From Corythucha ciliata (lineage: Eukaryota > Arthropoda > Insecta > Hemiptera > Tingidae): a stretch of 64,000 nt of DNA. The notes beneath the pieces were generated by a model, which did no database searches, had not been told where the DNA came from, and was given only the letters and a program-made list of their open reading frames with translations. This document shows, one piece after another, positions 1-11,400 of this stretch. Every line of letters begins with the position of its first letter. Within the stretch, counting starts at the first letter, position 1. The translations under genes and the position numbers were made by a program. The stretch spans positions 28,458,001-28,522,000 of the forward strand of contig CM075943.1 of assembly GCA_038030265.1 (NCBI GenBank), written 5' to 3'.

Positions 1-2264
1 AACCCCCTCAGTACTATTTCACCAATTTATGGGCACAATTTCTGGTAATTTCTCTACAAGTGCCCCCCCCCCTCTCTTACTCAGCTGAACACATGCCCGT
101 ACCCCAGTCACGTTCTCTCGTTCGACTAAGAAGCTTTTGAAACTATTCTCTTATGTCCACCCAACGGGCTCACGCACTTAAATACACGTGCTAGTCCTAG
201 GAACTTTCCTAATGACTCGGGGAAGCATCTGAATGTTAATAACCGATCGGGAAGTGTGGCCGGTGTGGGGGTTGGAGGGAGAGATGGAAAATCATTTTAT
301 CTTTCAATCGAAGAAATAATATTAAAGAGGTTGGAGGCGAGATTTATAAAGCAACAGTTAAACCAGTTTATCGCATCAGACATTGGCGGGGCTTTAAACC
401 CTCGAGCTACCCTCTCAGCTCCACCCCACCATACTACTCATACAAAAAAGAAAGACGTTATCAAATAAGTTTTGTGAAATCATCAAAGACAGGGCAAAAT
501 GACTTGTCTGATGGCATTGTCGCAGGCAATTACCGTTTACGTGTGATGGGGGCGACGGGGCGGTGAGAGGGGGCCCTTTGAGCCTTGAACGCTGAAGGTG
601 CTTGGTAGGGGATTTGACCCTTGATGACTTTAATTTTATTATCACCCTTGACAGTGCAAAAAAAAAAAAAGATAAAGAAAACGGGGAAGAACGAGAGAGA
701 GAAAAAGACGGGTCCAATAAAAATTCAGAATGTCGAGCTTAATCCGTTTTTCTTTTTCTCTCCCTTCGAAAAAAACTCCCTCGCGGCGCTTCCACGCTCT
801 CTTTAACAGAAAAGCATAAAAATACCCCCTCCCCACACTCTTTTTTGTTGAGGTTTGGGGAAGGGAAACGTCATCTCATTCACTATACTCATTTCCATTC
901 TTTTCGAAAAAGGGAATGAGTGGCGAGGGAGGGCGTGTTTTTAAAAGATTTGTCCTGCCTCTGCCCGGAAAAGACAAAAAACTCTGGTTTTTAACAGTCA
1001 CAACAAACTTTCTACAAGATTTGTAGAGAGCCTTACCGAAGCGAGAAATTACAAAAAAAAAAAAATCCTCTTCTGTCTTCGTCCAACCCCCTGAAAAAGT
1101 TTTTTATTTTACTTTAGTCAATCGGCTTAGAGACAACCCTTTTCTCTGTGGGTTTTAATTATAGAAAGAGGGATTAGCGGCTTCTGATGATTATTCAGGG
1201 TAAGGGGAATCACTTGTTAAAAAGAAAGTGTTTAGGATGAGAGAAAATGAATAAGGAAGGGGGTTAGAGAGGAGGGTTATTCCCCTAATTCAACGACATG
1301 GAGTATTCGAAACAACGTCAAAGTTGTGAAATGGGAAGAAAAGCGCCTTCAACCCTGCCCTTTTATTTGTTGACAATTTCACCTACCATACCTATAGTCA
1401 CTTATTCACTCGTCAAGTGCGGTGTGGTCGACATTTGAATAGCCTTGGTCGTGGAAACACGAGGCTCATGAATATTGCATGTGTACGCGCTTCGTGCCGT
1501 GGTACGGCTTTACGTACCGCCTCAGGCACAGTATAGTCGTCTTCTTGATGGAAAGGAGACCTGGAGGTCACCCTCAGGCACTTTCTCCATTAACTTCTCC
1601 TCTCCGTCACTGTTAGCTACAGCTACTACTGCTGTGAAGTGGATGTCTTCGCTCCCACTGCTTTTGCCTTAATGTGTTCTACATTTTTGAGGGGGAAAAA
1701 CACTGAAAAGGGAAACTTGCCGCTATCGAATAAAATAGGGATGTGCCAATTAAAAAATTCGACTGTTGGAGGCTCTGCCATCAGGATGAACAACAGTAGC
1801 AGCTAGATAACAGTTGGCTCCTCGGTGCGGCGCGTCTTTAGAGACTCCACCTGGGAGGTGTGTGTATCTCTCTCTCTCACTCTTTCTCTCTCTCTACGAT
1901 GGTCGGCGGTGGGAGAACACATTGTCGCAAATCTTCACATACCGCCCATCGGACACCGATGAAACGCCCAGTCTGGGCCTGCTGGAGTGCTGAAAACAGC
2001 AAGCGTGCTGGGTCAGCATCTAGGCCATTGTACGTATCGGGCCACTTTCAAATTTCATAAGGCATCACAGTTATCCCACCAAAATGGCCTTGGCTACACC
2101 CAAGCAACAACTGGCAGCAACGCCGTATATGTTTCCGTTCATTACGATCTTGTGAACCAGAAAAAGGAAAAAAAAGACATATAAGTGGACGATGAACGCT
2201 TTTGTTGCAGGAACCTGTAGGCCAGACAAGGGTCCAGAGATGTCCTGCAAGTTTTTCTCAATTT

Positions 2265-2760
2265 TAGCAGCACCTGAGCGCATTTTCTCAATTCTACCGT
2301 AAACCAGCCCTTTTTCAAGATTTTAGCCGAGAAAGGCCTCCCATAAACCGTGAATGAGCACCTATTCTTAATTCTGACCTTGACCCAACATCGCAAAAGC
2401 GTGAATTCCGCATGCGTTTCCTCAATTTGAGCAGCAAAATCAGCAAATTAGTGTTTTTCTCCTATTCCAGCCGCAAATGAGTGTTTTTTTTCAGTTTCAG
2501 CTGTGAATTAGTGCTTTTTCTCACATTTACCATTATTTCAATTTGAGCCACAGGCTTGCCCCCCAAAGAACGACACATTATAGCGTTTTCACTGAATTTC
2601 AGCCGTGAAAATTGCTTCCATGAACCGCGAATGTGTGCTTTTTCGCAAATGTTGCCCGGTCGTTCCATCGAGAAATGACAAATCGGCTCTTTTTTCTACA
2701 TTTTAGCTGCTGATTTACGGAAACTTTCCCCAAGAACAGCGCACACGAATCTCGAGGGGT
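2265..2760 (+). repeat. Minisatellite family F2 array (~30-bp unit)
   Basis: Degenerate head-to-tail units of about 30 bp following the pattern AGCCGCGAATTAGYG, a T-run, then CTCAATTTT. The phrases 'gcaaattagtgtttttctc', 'gcaaatgagtg' and 'gtgaattagtgctttttctc' recur. Units differ by many substitutions, so this is an old array. The same family fills most of the hAT element downstream. Confidence 0.75.
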
Positions 2761-3179
2761 TGTACTGGAGGTCAGGAATCATCAAGATCGACCAAAACCC
2801 ACGACAATGTTAAACGTTCCATTTTCCGCCACTTTGAGCGGCGCTGGTAAACGGGTTGATAATTTTTCCGGCCGTGATCGGCTACACTTACATTAACTGA
2901 ACATTGTACAAGGCCTGAAGCATCCATAGAATTTTGTGACTTATGTTGAACCAAATTCGCCCAAAAATTTCAAAATGCGACTCTGAATTCCAGTAAATGC
3001 TCCAATAAAATGGAGGCCGAGCGAGCTTGATCGGAAGAACCTCAACTGCCTCAGCCTCATAAGTCAGTGCCGCCCCGTTGCAATCATTCCATGCGCCAAC
3101 GAAAAACCCCGAGTGATCCCGTGCCGTTCTCCCGATGTTCTTCGAAGCTTTACCGCTTCGACTCCGATCATATCGAACT

Positions 3180-3840
3180 AAATTTTGTAATACGTGTGAC
3201 ACTCCGCATAAATTTTGCCTCCAATAGTCCAATGTGGCGTTTCGCGTATAATGCGCCTTGTTCACGTCGACTTTGCGTTGAAAAATTTTTACTCCAAGGT
3301 GGCATTTTACGTGAACTTTACTCTAAATAAAATTCTTCACATTGCTTGCTGATAATATAGGTAATGAAGCGTTCGGACCAAAATACATGTTACTCTCAAC
3401 ATTTCGCGTAAATTTTGCTTAATAGAATGTTGAGTTTAACGTGTATTTCGCCCTTGGCGTGACATTTCTACTGCCTAATTTTCCCTAAATGTGGCGTTCC
3501 ACGGATATTTTTCTCCGAATAGGCACCTATTTACGCGTTAATTGTTAGCCTGAATGCGTCGTACCGCTTGAATATTGCCCTGGCTGTGACGTTTCGCTAG
3601 AAATTCGCTCTAAAATTTGGCATATCCAATTAACTTTGCCTTCATTGTTGCGTTTACACGTATTTTTGGCTCATGTCGTGGCGCTTCACTTGAATTTTCT
3701 CCAGAATGAGGTATTTCTCGTGAATTTTGAGTAAATTGTGCCTAGAATGTGACATTTCGCGTAAGTTTTGTCTAGAATGGTGCGGTTCGCGTGGATTAAT
3801 TTTTGTTTCTTGATGTGACATTTCTTACTTGATTTTTCAC
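3180..3840 (+). repeat. Minisatellite family F3 array (~30-bp unit)
   Basis: Degenerate units around the pattern GTGRCRTTTCGCGTRAATTTTGCCTAGAAT. Examples are 'gtgacatttcgcgtaa', 'tgtggcgtttcgcgtataatg' and 'gtgacgtttcgctagaaat'. The unit is close to 30 bp, with a GCG step followed by AATT and a T-run. This is the only long array of this family that I saw in the window. Confidence 0.65.
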
Positions 3841-5339
3841 AACACCCACTTCCATTGACGCCCATCGCCTTTAAGATGCGCCTAAAAAGCACCCCTCACG
3901 CTGCGATGAAGTAAAAAAAAATCAGAATCATAATATCCTCCCTCCCACCTAACTAGTAAAGTAACAGCCTGCCCCATTCCTTTGATAAAAAATGCACGAA
4001 AAATGGAAGTTACCACTTGGTGAACGAGATCGGCGAACAACGAAGAAAAATAATTAAAAAACTCGGAGAACGTCTTTCGTACTAATTGCGTTTTTAAAAA
4101 GTTATTTTCACAGTTAGCACAAAGAACTGCATTAAATTGCTCTACACCTAGTCGAAATAAAAACTTATCAACTTCTTTTTTTTTCTACTAGTAAACACTC
4201 CAAGGGTGTTCATTCAATGCAGATTTTTTTGCTTTTCTTCTTCATAATGGTTTTACTAAATTTGTTATTTCCTCAATTATATTCTTTCGACCGCTTTTAG
4301 AGCATAATCCGAGGCTTAATTAATCCCCTTCTTCACTCCCCGACCGACATCATTGGCTGCAATTGTTAGCCCCCCCCCCCCGTTCTGGGACTAACTAAAA
4401 ACCTTTTTTTCCGAGAGATAAAGATCATCCCGGTCGAAAAAGAAGCTTTTGTTTTGACGTTGAACGCTTTGATAACAATTGAAACCGCGAGCTGATGATT
4501 TTTTTATGCAAAAAATAAATCTTAGTACCTACTTCAGGGAAATTCTGTTATTATTTGAATTATTCAGAAGCTATTTCGGTAGCCGTGAGCTATATCCAAG
4601 CAACAGGAAATAAAGATAGCGGGTTGCGCCAAATAATGACATATTATGCGCATTATTTTATCACCGTGAACCTCTCAGGGGCACTGTTCAGACAGAAGGA
4701 CATTTTCCTTTTGTTGTAGGTGATTATTACGAATTAGTAACGCTCTGTGAACGGCTAAATTAAGCGGAAAACTAAAAAAAATTATGCGTAGGGATTGGTC
4801 ATGAGACCATTTTGTAAGTTTAATGAAGTTAACCGCTGGCCAGGACGTAAAATGCGTTTGTTCTAGAGGGGGCGCCTTGTATTGAAACGAGAAAAAAAGA
4901 GCCCTTAATACTTTCAATCTAAAAATAAAGAAATATACGTTACAAAATCGATAATGTATCTCTTCTATTGTCCTCGTCACTCGGAGAGGAGTTATAACTG
5001 GCCCTCCGGACCCGAAAGCCCTCCTGACAATAGTTCAATGGAAGGAAGAAGAAAAAAATGATTGACGTTCTGTTACACCGATAAGATGAGAAGACCCTGT
5101 GTTTGCCTTTTGGACTAATAAATCAACAAAGGCGGGTACTATGTTGGGTGTTGTTGTTGTTTTTTTAAAGGTCTTGATTGTTCCAGTTCCATTGTTTGAA
5201 TCAATGTGTGTTCTTCTCGCTAATCACGATCCTGCCACCCCACACACATAGACCACCCTGAATTTTTCATTTTATTTCTACGGCTTTGTGTACGAAAGGC
5301 TATTATAAAAAATTAAAACACTTTTTTTTCTGTTAACAG

Positions 5340-5486
5340 TTCTCTATCAAAAGAGGTTCAGAAAAGAGAGAAAAGCTCGCAGGCGACTTCAGGATCAACT
5401 GGAGATTGAAATGAAGCGAAGGGCGCAACTGGAAGAGGCTTTAAAAGCTGCAGGCGCTCCACCCGAGGCGCTACGAATTCTCACAG
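5340..5486 (+). CDS. dac: dac exon: DACHbox-C coiled coil, part 1
   Basis: Acceptor TTAACAG and donor ACAG|GTAAAT. Two leading bases complete a codon from an upstream exon outside the window; 48 full codons follow. The peptide runs from LYQKRFRKERKARRRLQDQL to PPEALRILT. It is a heptad-rich, Arg/Lys/Glu-rich helix that aligns with the DACH C-terminal helix (KRLKKEKKTKRKLQEALEFE in vertebrate DACH1, as remembered). It ends in phase 1. Confidence 0.93.
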
Positions 5487-8400
5487 GTAAATGGAATGAG
5501 ATGAACGAATGGTGGGGGGGGGGGTCTCGGAAAATTAATTTCCAACGGTGAGGGGAAGAGCAGAGTATAAGGTTAACTAATTGTGAGTAATCCCTTTCGA
5601 ATTAAAGTGTTTGCTGGGGAGTTTATTTGCTCAAGAGCAAAACGGTAACGGCGCGATATTTTAGTAGGTGGGAAGGGATACATCCTCGAAGAGTCGAGCT
5701 GAGCACGTACTTCGTCTTACAAAATGCGGGTTGGTGGGTATGGGGTGGGAGAGAGGAACTGCTCCTTATTCGATTATTTCAAAATACCTCAATTTACATT
5801 AAATTAATATAGAGAATTTCTTTTTACCACAGAAGAACCAGAGAGAGAGATAAAAAATTAAAAGCCGAAGAGTATACCCATATACCTGTAAGGAAGATCT
5901 AAACCTTTCATTATTGCCTATTAAGCAGATGCTCAGGCATCGTTTTAATGTATACTTTTTCCTCAAATCATGCTATTTATCTGTAACAGGTGGCAATTTG
6001 TCCTATTGGGGCTGTTAGGACATTTTGAAACCGGTGAGAGGGAAGTTTTGTCCCCTGGAAAAAAACGTGTTATGGTGAGGGGGGAGGGGTTGCGCACCCT
6101 CATTCGATCATTTCAAACCGCTTGAGGATCGAATCATGTTTTCTCTCTATCCTCATTTTCTTTTATGTGTAACGGGGTTTTTATATTATTAATATTCTTA
6201 TTTGCGGCTTATTTCTGTTTTAGAGAGTGTAGCCGCGACCGGGGCGTCAAACCCAACCGGCGGCGACCGAAGCTCGACTAGCAGCGCGGGCAGCGCCGCC
6301 ACTGGCACTGTCACCGCCGCTGGAACCGCAAACAATACAAACAACGGTCCCGGCGGAGGTGGAAGCGGAACCACCGCAGGCGGTGGTGGCAACGGCGGCG
6401 GTGACAGAAGTTCGAGCGTTGCCGGAGATCGAAACGGCAGCGGCGCCGCCGGTGGTGGAGGTGGCGGCGGCGGAGGAGGATCAGGAGCCGATAGAGATCG
6501 CGACAGATCCGAGCAGGCTGAACAACAGGCAACGCCCACACCGTTTTCAACGCCGTCGTCTGGCGTTGTATCACGAGAGACGGCAGCAGCAGCTGCTGCC
6601 GCTGCCGCAGCAGCCGCCGCCGCTGCTCCTCCTCAGGATAAACCCTGGAATTATTCGAGTCTCGACCTCATCAACTCGGGAGCCGCTTTCTGGCAAAACT
6701 ATTCCGGTAAATACTTGGCACTTCTCAACTCCACTCAACAAAATCCGACGCGTTTTTCAAGTACATAAATATTTTCAAATTCTCCTATGAACTATTTCCC
6801 TTCATTTTCTACGAATTTTTGTTTATTTATGTACTAGTAAATTCAATATAAGCTTTAATTTTTTTGTAATTTGTTTTCTCCCCTGTATAGCTTTGTTTAG
6901 AATAAATTTTATTTAATTTTCATATTTGGGTTTTTATTTTATTTTACTTTTTTTTCATTTATTTCCTTTTATATTCAATAGTCATTTTCCCCCCTAAGAA
7001 CGAATTTTGTTGGGTAGAAGGGAAGTTATGTTTTTGTTGTTTTTAACTTCATTCTCCTAAGCCATAAAAATGCTGAATGATTTCATGGGGGAGGTGGAAT
7101 TGTAGTTTCTCGACCAAAAATCGGCTGGTTGTGTTGTTACTGACCCTCAAAAGAAGCCCTGTGCCACGTCCCATAAATGGGTGGGAGACTTGTTGATCTC
7201 ACAAGACTTGCTCAGACGATTTGGGGCTTCTTACTCGAACGATGTACGAAATTCCCAGACTTTTCCCTGGCTTTCTCTGATCATTTTTAGGAAGCTCCCT
7301 GATATTACTCTGCAGTCCACTCTCGTCATTACAAAACCATCAGGATTATTCTCTGAAATCCACAACGAGTTTTGATCAGTTAGGGGGGTTCAAAAGTTTT
7401 GTAATATATCCAGAGACAAGACTAGCATCTGTCCCAGCCCTGTCGCCAGGGCTTTCCTCGGCTATCTCAATTACGAATTTCAATGTTTTTTCTTTTGTTT
7501 TTTCATATTTTGTATCGCGAAATTGAGTCCTTGAAAACCCAAAGTCGGGAAATTGGTGTTTTGCATGAATACATAAAAAAAAAAAAAAAAAATGATCTTG
7601 GTCAACTCCCGAATTTTTTGGGGGGTTTGAGAGAGCCAAACCAAGTTTGTACCTGTGCTTGAGGCTTGCAAGAGGGCATTAGGTGCGGTGGTTGGCCATC
7701 TCTCGGATGCGGGATAGTTCCCGCCGTTTCCCGAGGAGTGCAAGCGTTGCAAGGAGAGAAAAGGTTCATCATGTGATTGACAGAGGTGGGGGCCACGGAC
7801 CATCCTGCCCGTTATTATTATTAATCAGTGGGCCCGCACCTGGCCATGCTGAGTCCGAGGGCGCCAAAGCCGTTATTGGCTCATACGCCAAACCCAAGCG
7901 TGTTGGGGTCGGGCTAGGATTTCTTCATTACATTGTCTGTTCATGAAACCAAATTGATGGTGTCCAGGTGAATTGGGACGAAATTTCACGTCAAAAACAG
8001 CCCTTCCTGTGCACGCGGGGTTATAGTGAGCTCCGGCAAACGTAATTCTGACGGCGTGGCGCGGTAATTCCGCTTAGACGGGTTAAAGTGCGACAAACCA
8101 CAAGAAAGCTCAACCCGCGTAACAGTTCTGACCACAGAAAAGCTTAGACTAGTGGCGTAACGATAGCTGTGAGGGAGGGGTAACAATCATAATTGGGGAT
8201 GCCTTTTTTTATGGTCCGTGTATATGCCAGATTCACCATAGTTCATGACTAAAAGTAAAGAAAACGTGGCTGAAATTGAGAAAAAGCGCTAATTTGCGGC
8301 TTCTGGAGGAAACTTCTCGTTTAAAATAGATAACATACGCACATTGCCAGTTTATGTTGGTCCTTAGATGTCAGGGGTCCCATCCCTCTCAACCTGAAGG

Positions 8401-11400
8401 GAATATCCCCCACCACCACAAGAATCACTCCCACCCCCACGAGCAAAACTGAATGAAAATAAATTTGCCGGAAATCCTAGTATGTATTCGTAACTTTCAT
8501 AAATACACCAGCGCTCATGCGGCGACTAGGTGAAACGACCATTTTGGGTACCCTTCAATTTTCAATTGGGGTTTACTATGGGTTTATCTTCCTCAGACGG
8601 CTTGTAAGCTACATGAGTCTGTGTACATATTCCAATGTCACAAGTTATTTATTGCTAATTCAGTGTAAATAAAGACTTATCTATCTATCTTCGGGTTTAC
8701 TTCAATAATTCTCTTTCTGATTTTGATTCTCATTTTCACAATAATCAAAACAAAGCAAGTGACACCGGTCAGATATTACGCCAGATCGTTAGTTCATCTT
8801 AGCTCGGCAAGAGCGCTGCTGTATTTATGAAAGTTGACAACAGATGCTTAAATCTGCTTTTAAAAAAGAGCTAAATTCTATGATTTTTTTACTCGACCTA
8901 GCGAAATTGGTTATTTGAATGAGCCATGCTCCACAAAATTCCCTTACGAATGGGTCAAAAGCGCGAAATTTTGACTTTGATGCAGCGAAACATACGAAAT
9001 ATGGGTTTTAATGAGCATACTTCACAAATTTTTGTTTCTAATGAAGCCAAACCCATCGATTTGGCTTTTAGGCCGGTCGTCCACGCAGGAAGCGTTTTCG
9101 AGCGGCGCTGCATCGCGAAACAACGAGCGTATACATCCCAAAGTCTTACGGCAGATGAACAAGCATTGCAGCAAAGCCTGCAGTGCTTGCGTGCCGCTCG
9201 AAAACGCTGCCAGTGGGCGACCGGCCTTATAGAATAGGCCAAACTCCGTGAAATTGCTCTTAAAAAATAACCAACACCGTAAAATTATTTTTGAGTTCGT
9301 TAAAAGCACGAAATCATGATTTTATAGCAGTGAAAGCCACGAAAATCACTGGGGAGGGGGCGAACCTGCCATTGGTTTTTGATTAGCCGAATCCACGAAA
9401 TTTTGTTTTCAGGGAGCCAGCCCCGCGAAATTCGATTTGAACGAGGCAGGCAACTCCGCGTATTTTCATATTGAACGGTTTGGGAGTGCAAAATTTGGTT
9501 TTATAATGCAGCAAAACCGCCGAGATTGTTTTTTTGGGGTGAGAGAACAACACGAAATGGGGTTTTAATGAGCCAGCTCCGCAAATCTTGGGGTTTTCAG
9601 GAACCAGACCCTGAAAATTGGGCTTGAACGAGGCAACTCCCAAAAATTGAATTTTTTATCAGGTGAGACGCGCCAAAAGGGGTTTTCGAGTGGTCCAAAC
9701 TGTTGAAATTGGTGTGAAATTGTTATTCTTGGGTGAATCGATCCCGCAAAATTGCCTTTTGAATGGGTCAACAGCACGAAATGATGTTTTTGTAGCATCC
9801 AAAAGTCACGAAAAACGCTCAATTAGGGCAAAAAGTCCCACGATATTGATTTTGGAAGAGCTAACTCTACGAAAATTGTTTTTTGAATCGGCCAACCTTG
9901 CTAAATTTTATCTTTCCTTCATGTTGGATTGCAAAAGTTGAGAAGGCGAGCTCATGTGCTATTTTTAAACGCAAGTCCGCGGACAAAAGCGGTAATATTC
10001 CTGGGCCCTAACATCACGGAAACGCCAATTCACGGTTTCTGAAGGCAACTTCAAGGACTACAATTGAGAAAAATATTGTTTTTGGGCTGAATTTGAGAAG
10101 AGTGTTCATTCGCAGTTAAAATTGCGAAAACTCCATTTCTCCGTTTCTATAAAAAATTCGTGGCTAAAATGGAGAAAAAGCGTTATTTAAAAAAAAAAAA
10201 GTGTCATACAATAAAGGCGGCTTTACATGCGAGCTTTAAAAAGCTGAGCTGTTGGCTTCAACCAATCAGAGGTCTCCAGAGGGAGCAATGTGGGTTGAAT
10301 CCCACAGCGCAGCAAATCTGAAATAAGTCAGTTTGCTATGGGCCTTTTTGTAAACAGTAATGTAAAGTTATTCGAGGGAAAGCTATTCCACGAGATATCC
10401 AGTGATTCACAAACCCATCCAGAGACTTTGGGGCCTCATAGAGGTTCCCTGCCCCGGGCCTCGATATGTGTATAGACAGGGGTGGGCAAAATACTTTGAA
10501 AATGTATTTTAAATACAAAGCCCAAAATACTTCAAACATGTATTTTAAATACTGAAATACAAATACTTTTTGAATTGTATTTTGAATAAAATACAAATAC
10601 AATTTAAAATACTTTTCAAAAATTCGATTTCGATGGCAGATAGTGCGAAAAACACGAAAAATAAATAATTCAAAAATATCAGGTCCTTCAATAGACAAGA
10701 TGACAAAATGTAGCAGCGCGAAATGGCGCTGCGCTGCGATGCGCAAAAAAAAGTAGACAAGTTGTCACCAAATATTTAGTACCGAACCGGCGAGCACTGG
10801 TGGATCGTGAGCTGAAAAGGAGGTGAGGTCACTGGTGGACCTATATCGGGGCCCGGGGCGGAAACCTTCAAGAGGCCCCTAAAAGTCTCTAAATATACAT
10901 AAAACCTCTATTGGTAACCTCTAAGGCCTTTTCCTAATTTTAGCCATGGCCTTTTCCATATAATGTAGGCAAATTACCGCTATTTCCACAGTCTATCCGC
11001 TAAACAGCGCTTATGCCAAGTTTAAACTGCGAATTTGTCCATTTTAGCCGCGAATGAGTGCTTTTTGTCAACTTTAACAGCAAATTAGCGCTTTCCGCCG
11101 CAAATTAGCAACTGATTAGCGGGGTAATCCCCCCCCCCACCATAGAGACATAAATATGCGCTTTTCCCCAACTTTAGCAGCAAAGTAGATTTTGTATCCT
11201 GTGAATCAGCGATGTTTCTTTAACTTTCCTCGAGTTGGCGTTTTCCACAATTTTAGCTGCAAATTAGCGATTTTTTCTAGCGGTTTACTCAGTATGAGCT
11301 GAAAATTACTCAATATTAGCCGTAAAATTCTCGAAATGTTTACCACAAATTAGCATTTTTTGTTCACCGTAATTAATTTTTGTGAACCGTAACACTGCGG

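Larger units (their letters stand above)
1..5339. other. Non-coding DNA, probably dac intron
   Basis: No exon could be recognised on either strand. The stretch ends at a good acceptor (pyrimidine tract then TTAACAG) feeding the dac coiled-coil exon, so at least its right part is an intron. It is rich in homopolymer and CT tracts and contains two minisatellite arrays listed separately. The short open frames here are low-complexity or repeat-derived and none resembles a known family. Confidence 0.6.

Noticed and set aside
1860..1895. CT repeat as a promoter element
   Set aside because: Short simple repeat with no gene start nearby.
6198..6574. Long minus-strand open frames rich in Pro and Arg
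   Set aside because: They mirror the GC-rich, Gly/Ala-coding dac exon and have no independent support.
7600..7960. Possible non-LTR retrotransposon fragment
   Set aside because: Moderate GC and open frames on both strands, but no reverse transcriptase or nuclease motif could be found.
8896..9915. CRISPR-like array
   Set aside because: Units are degenerate and head to tail without uniform spacers, in a eukaryotic intron. A minisatellite.
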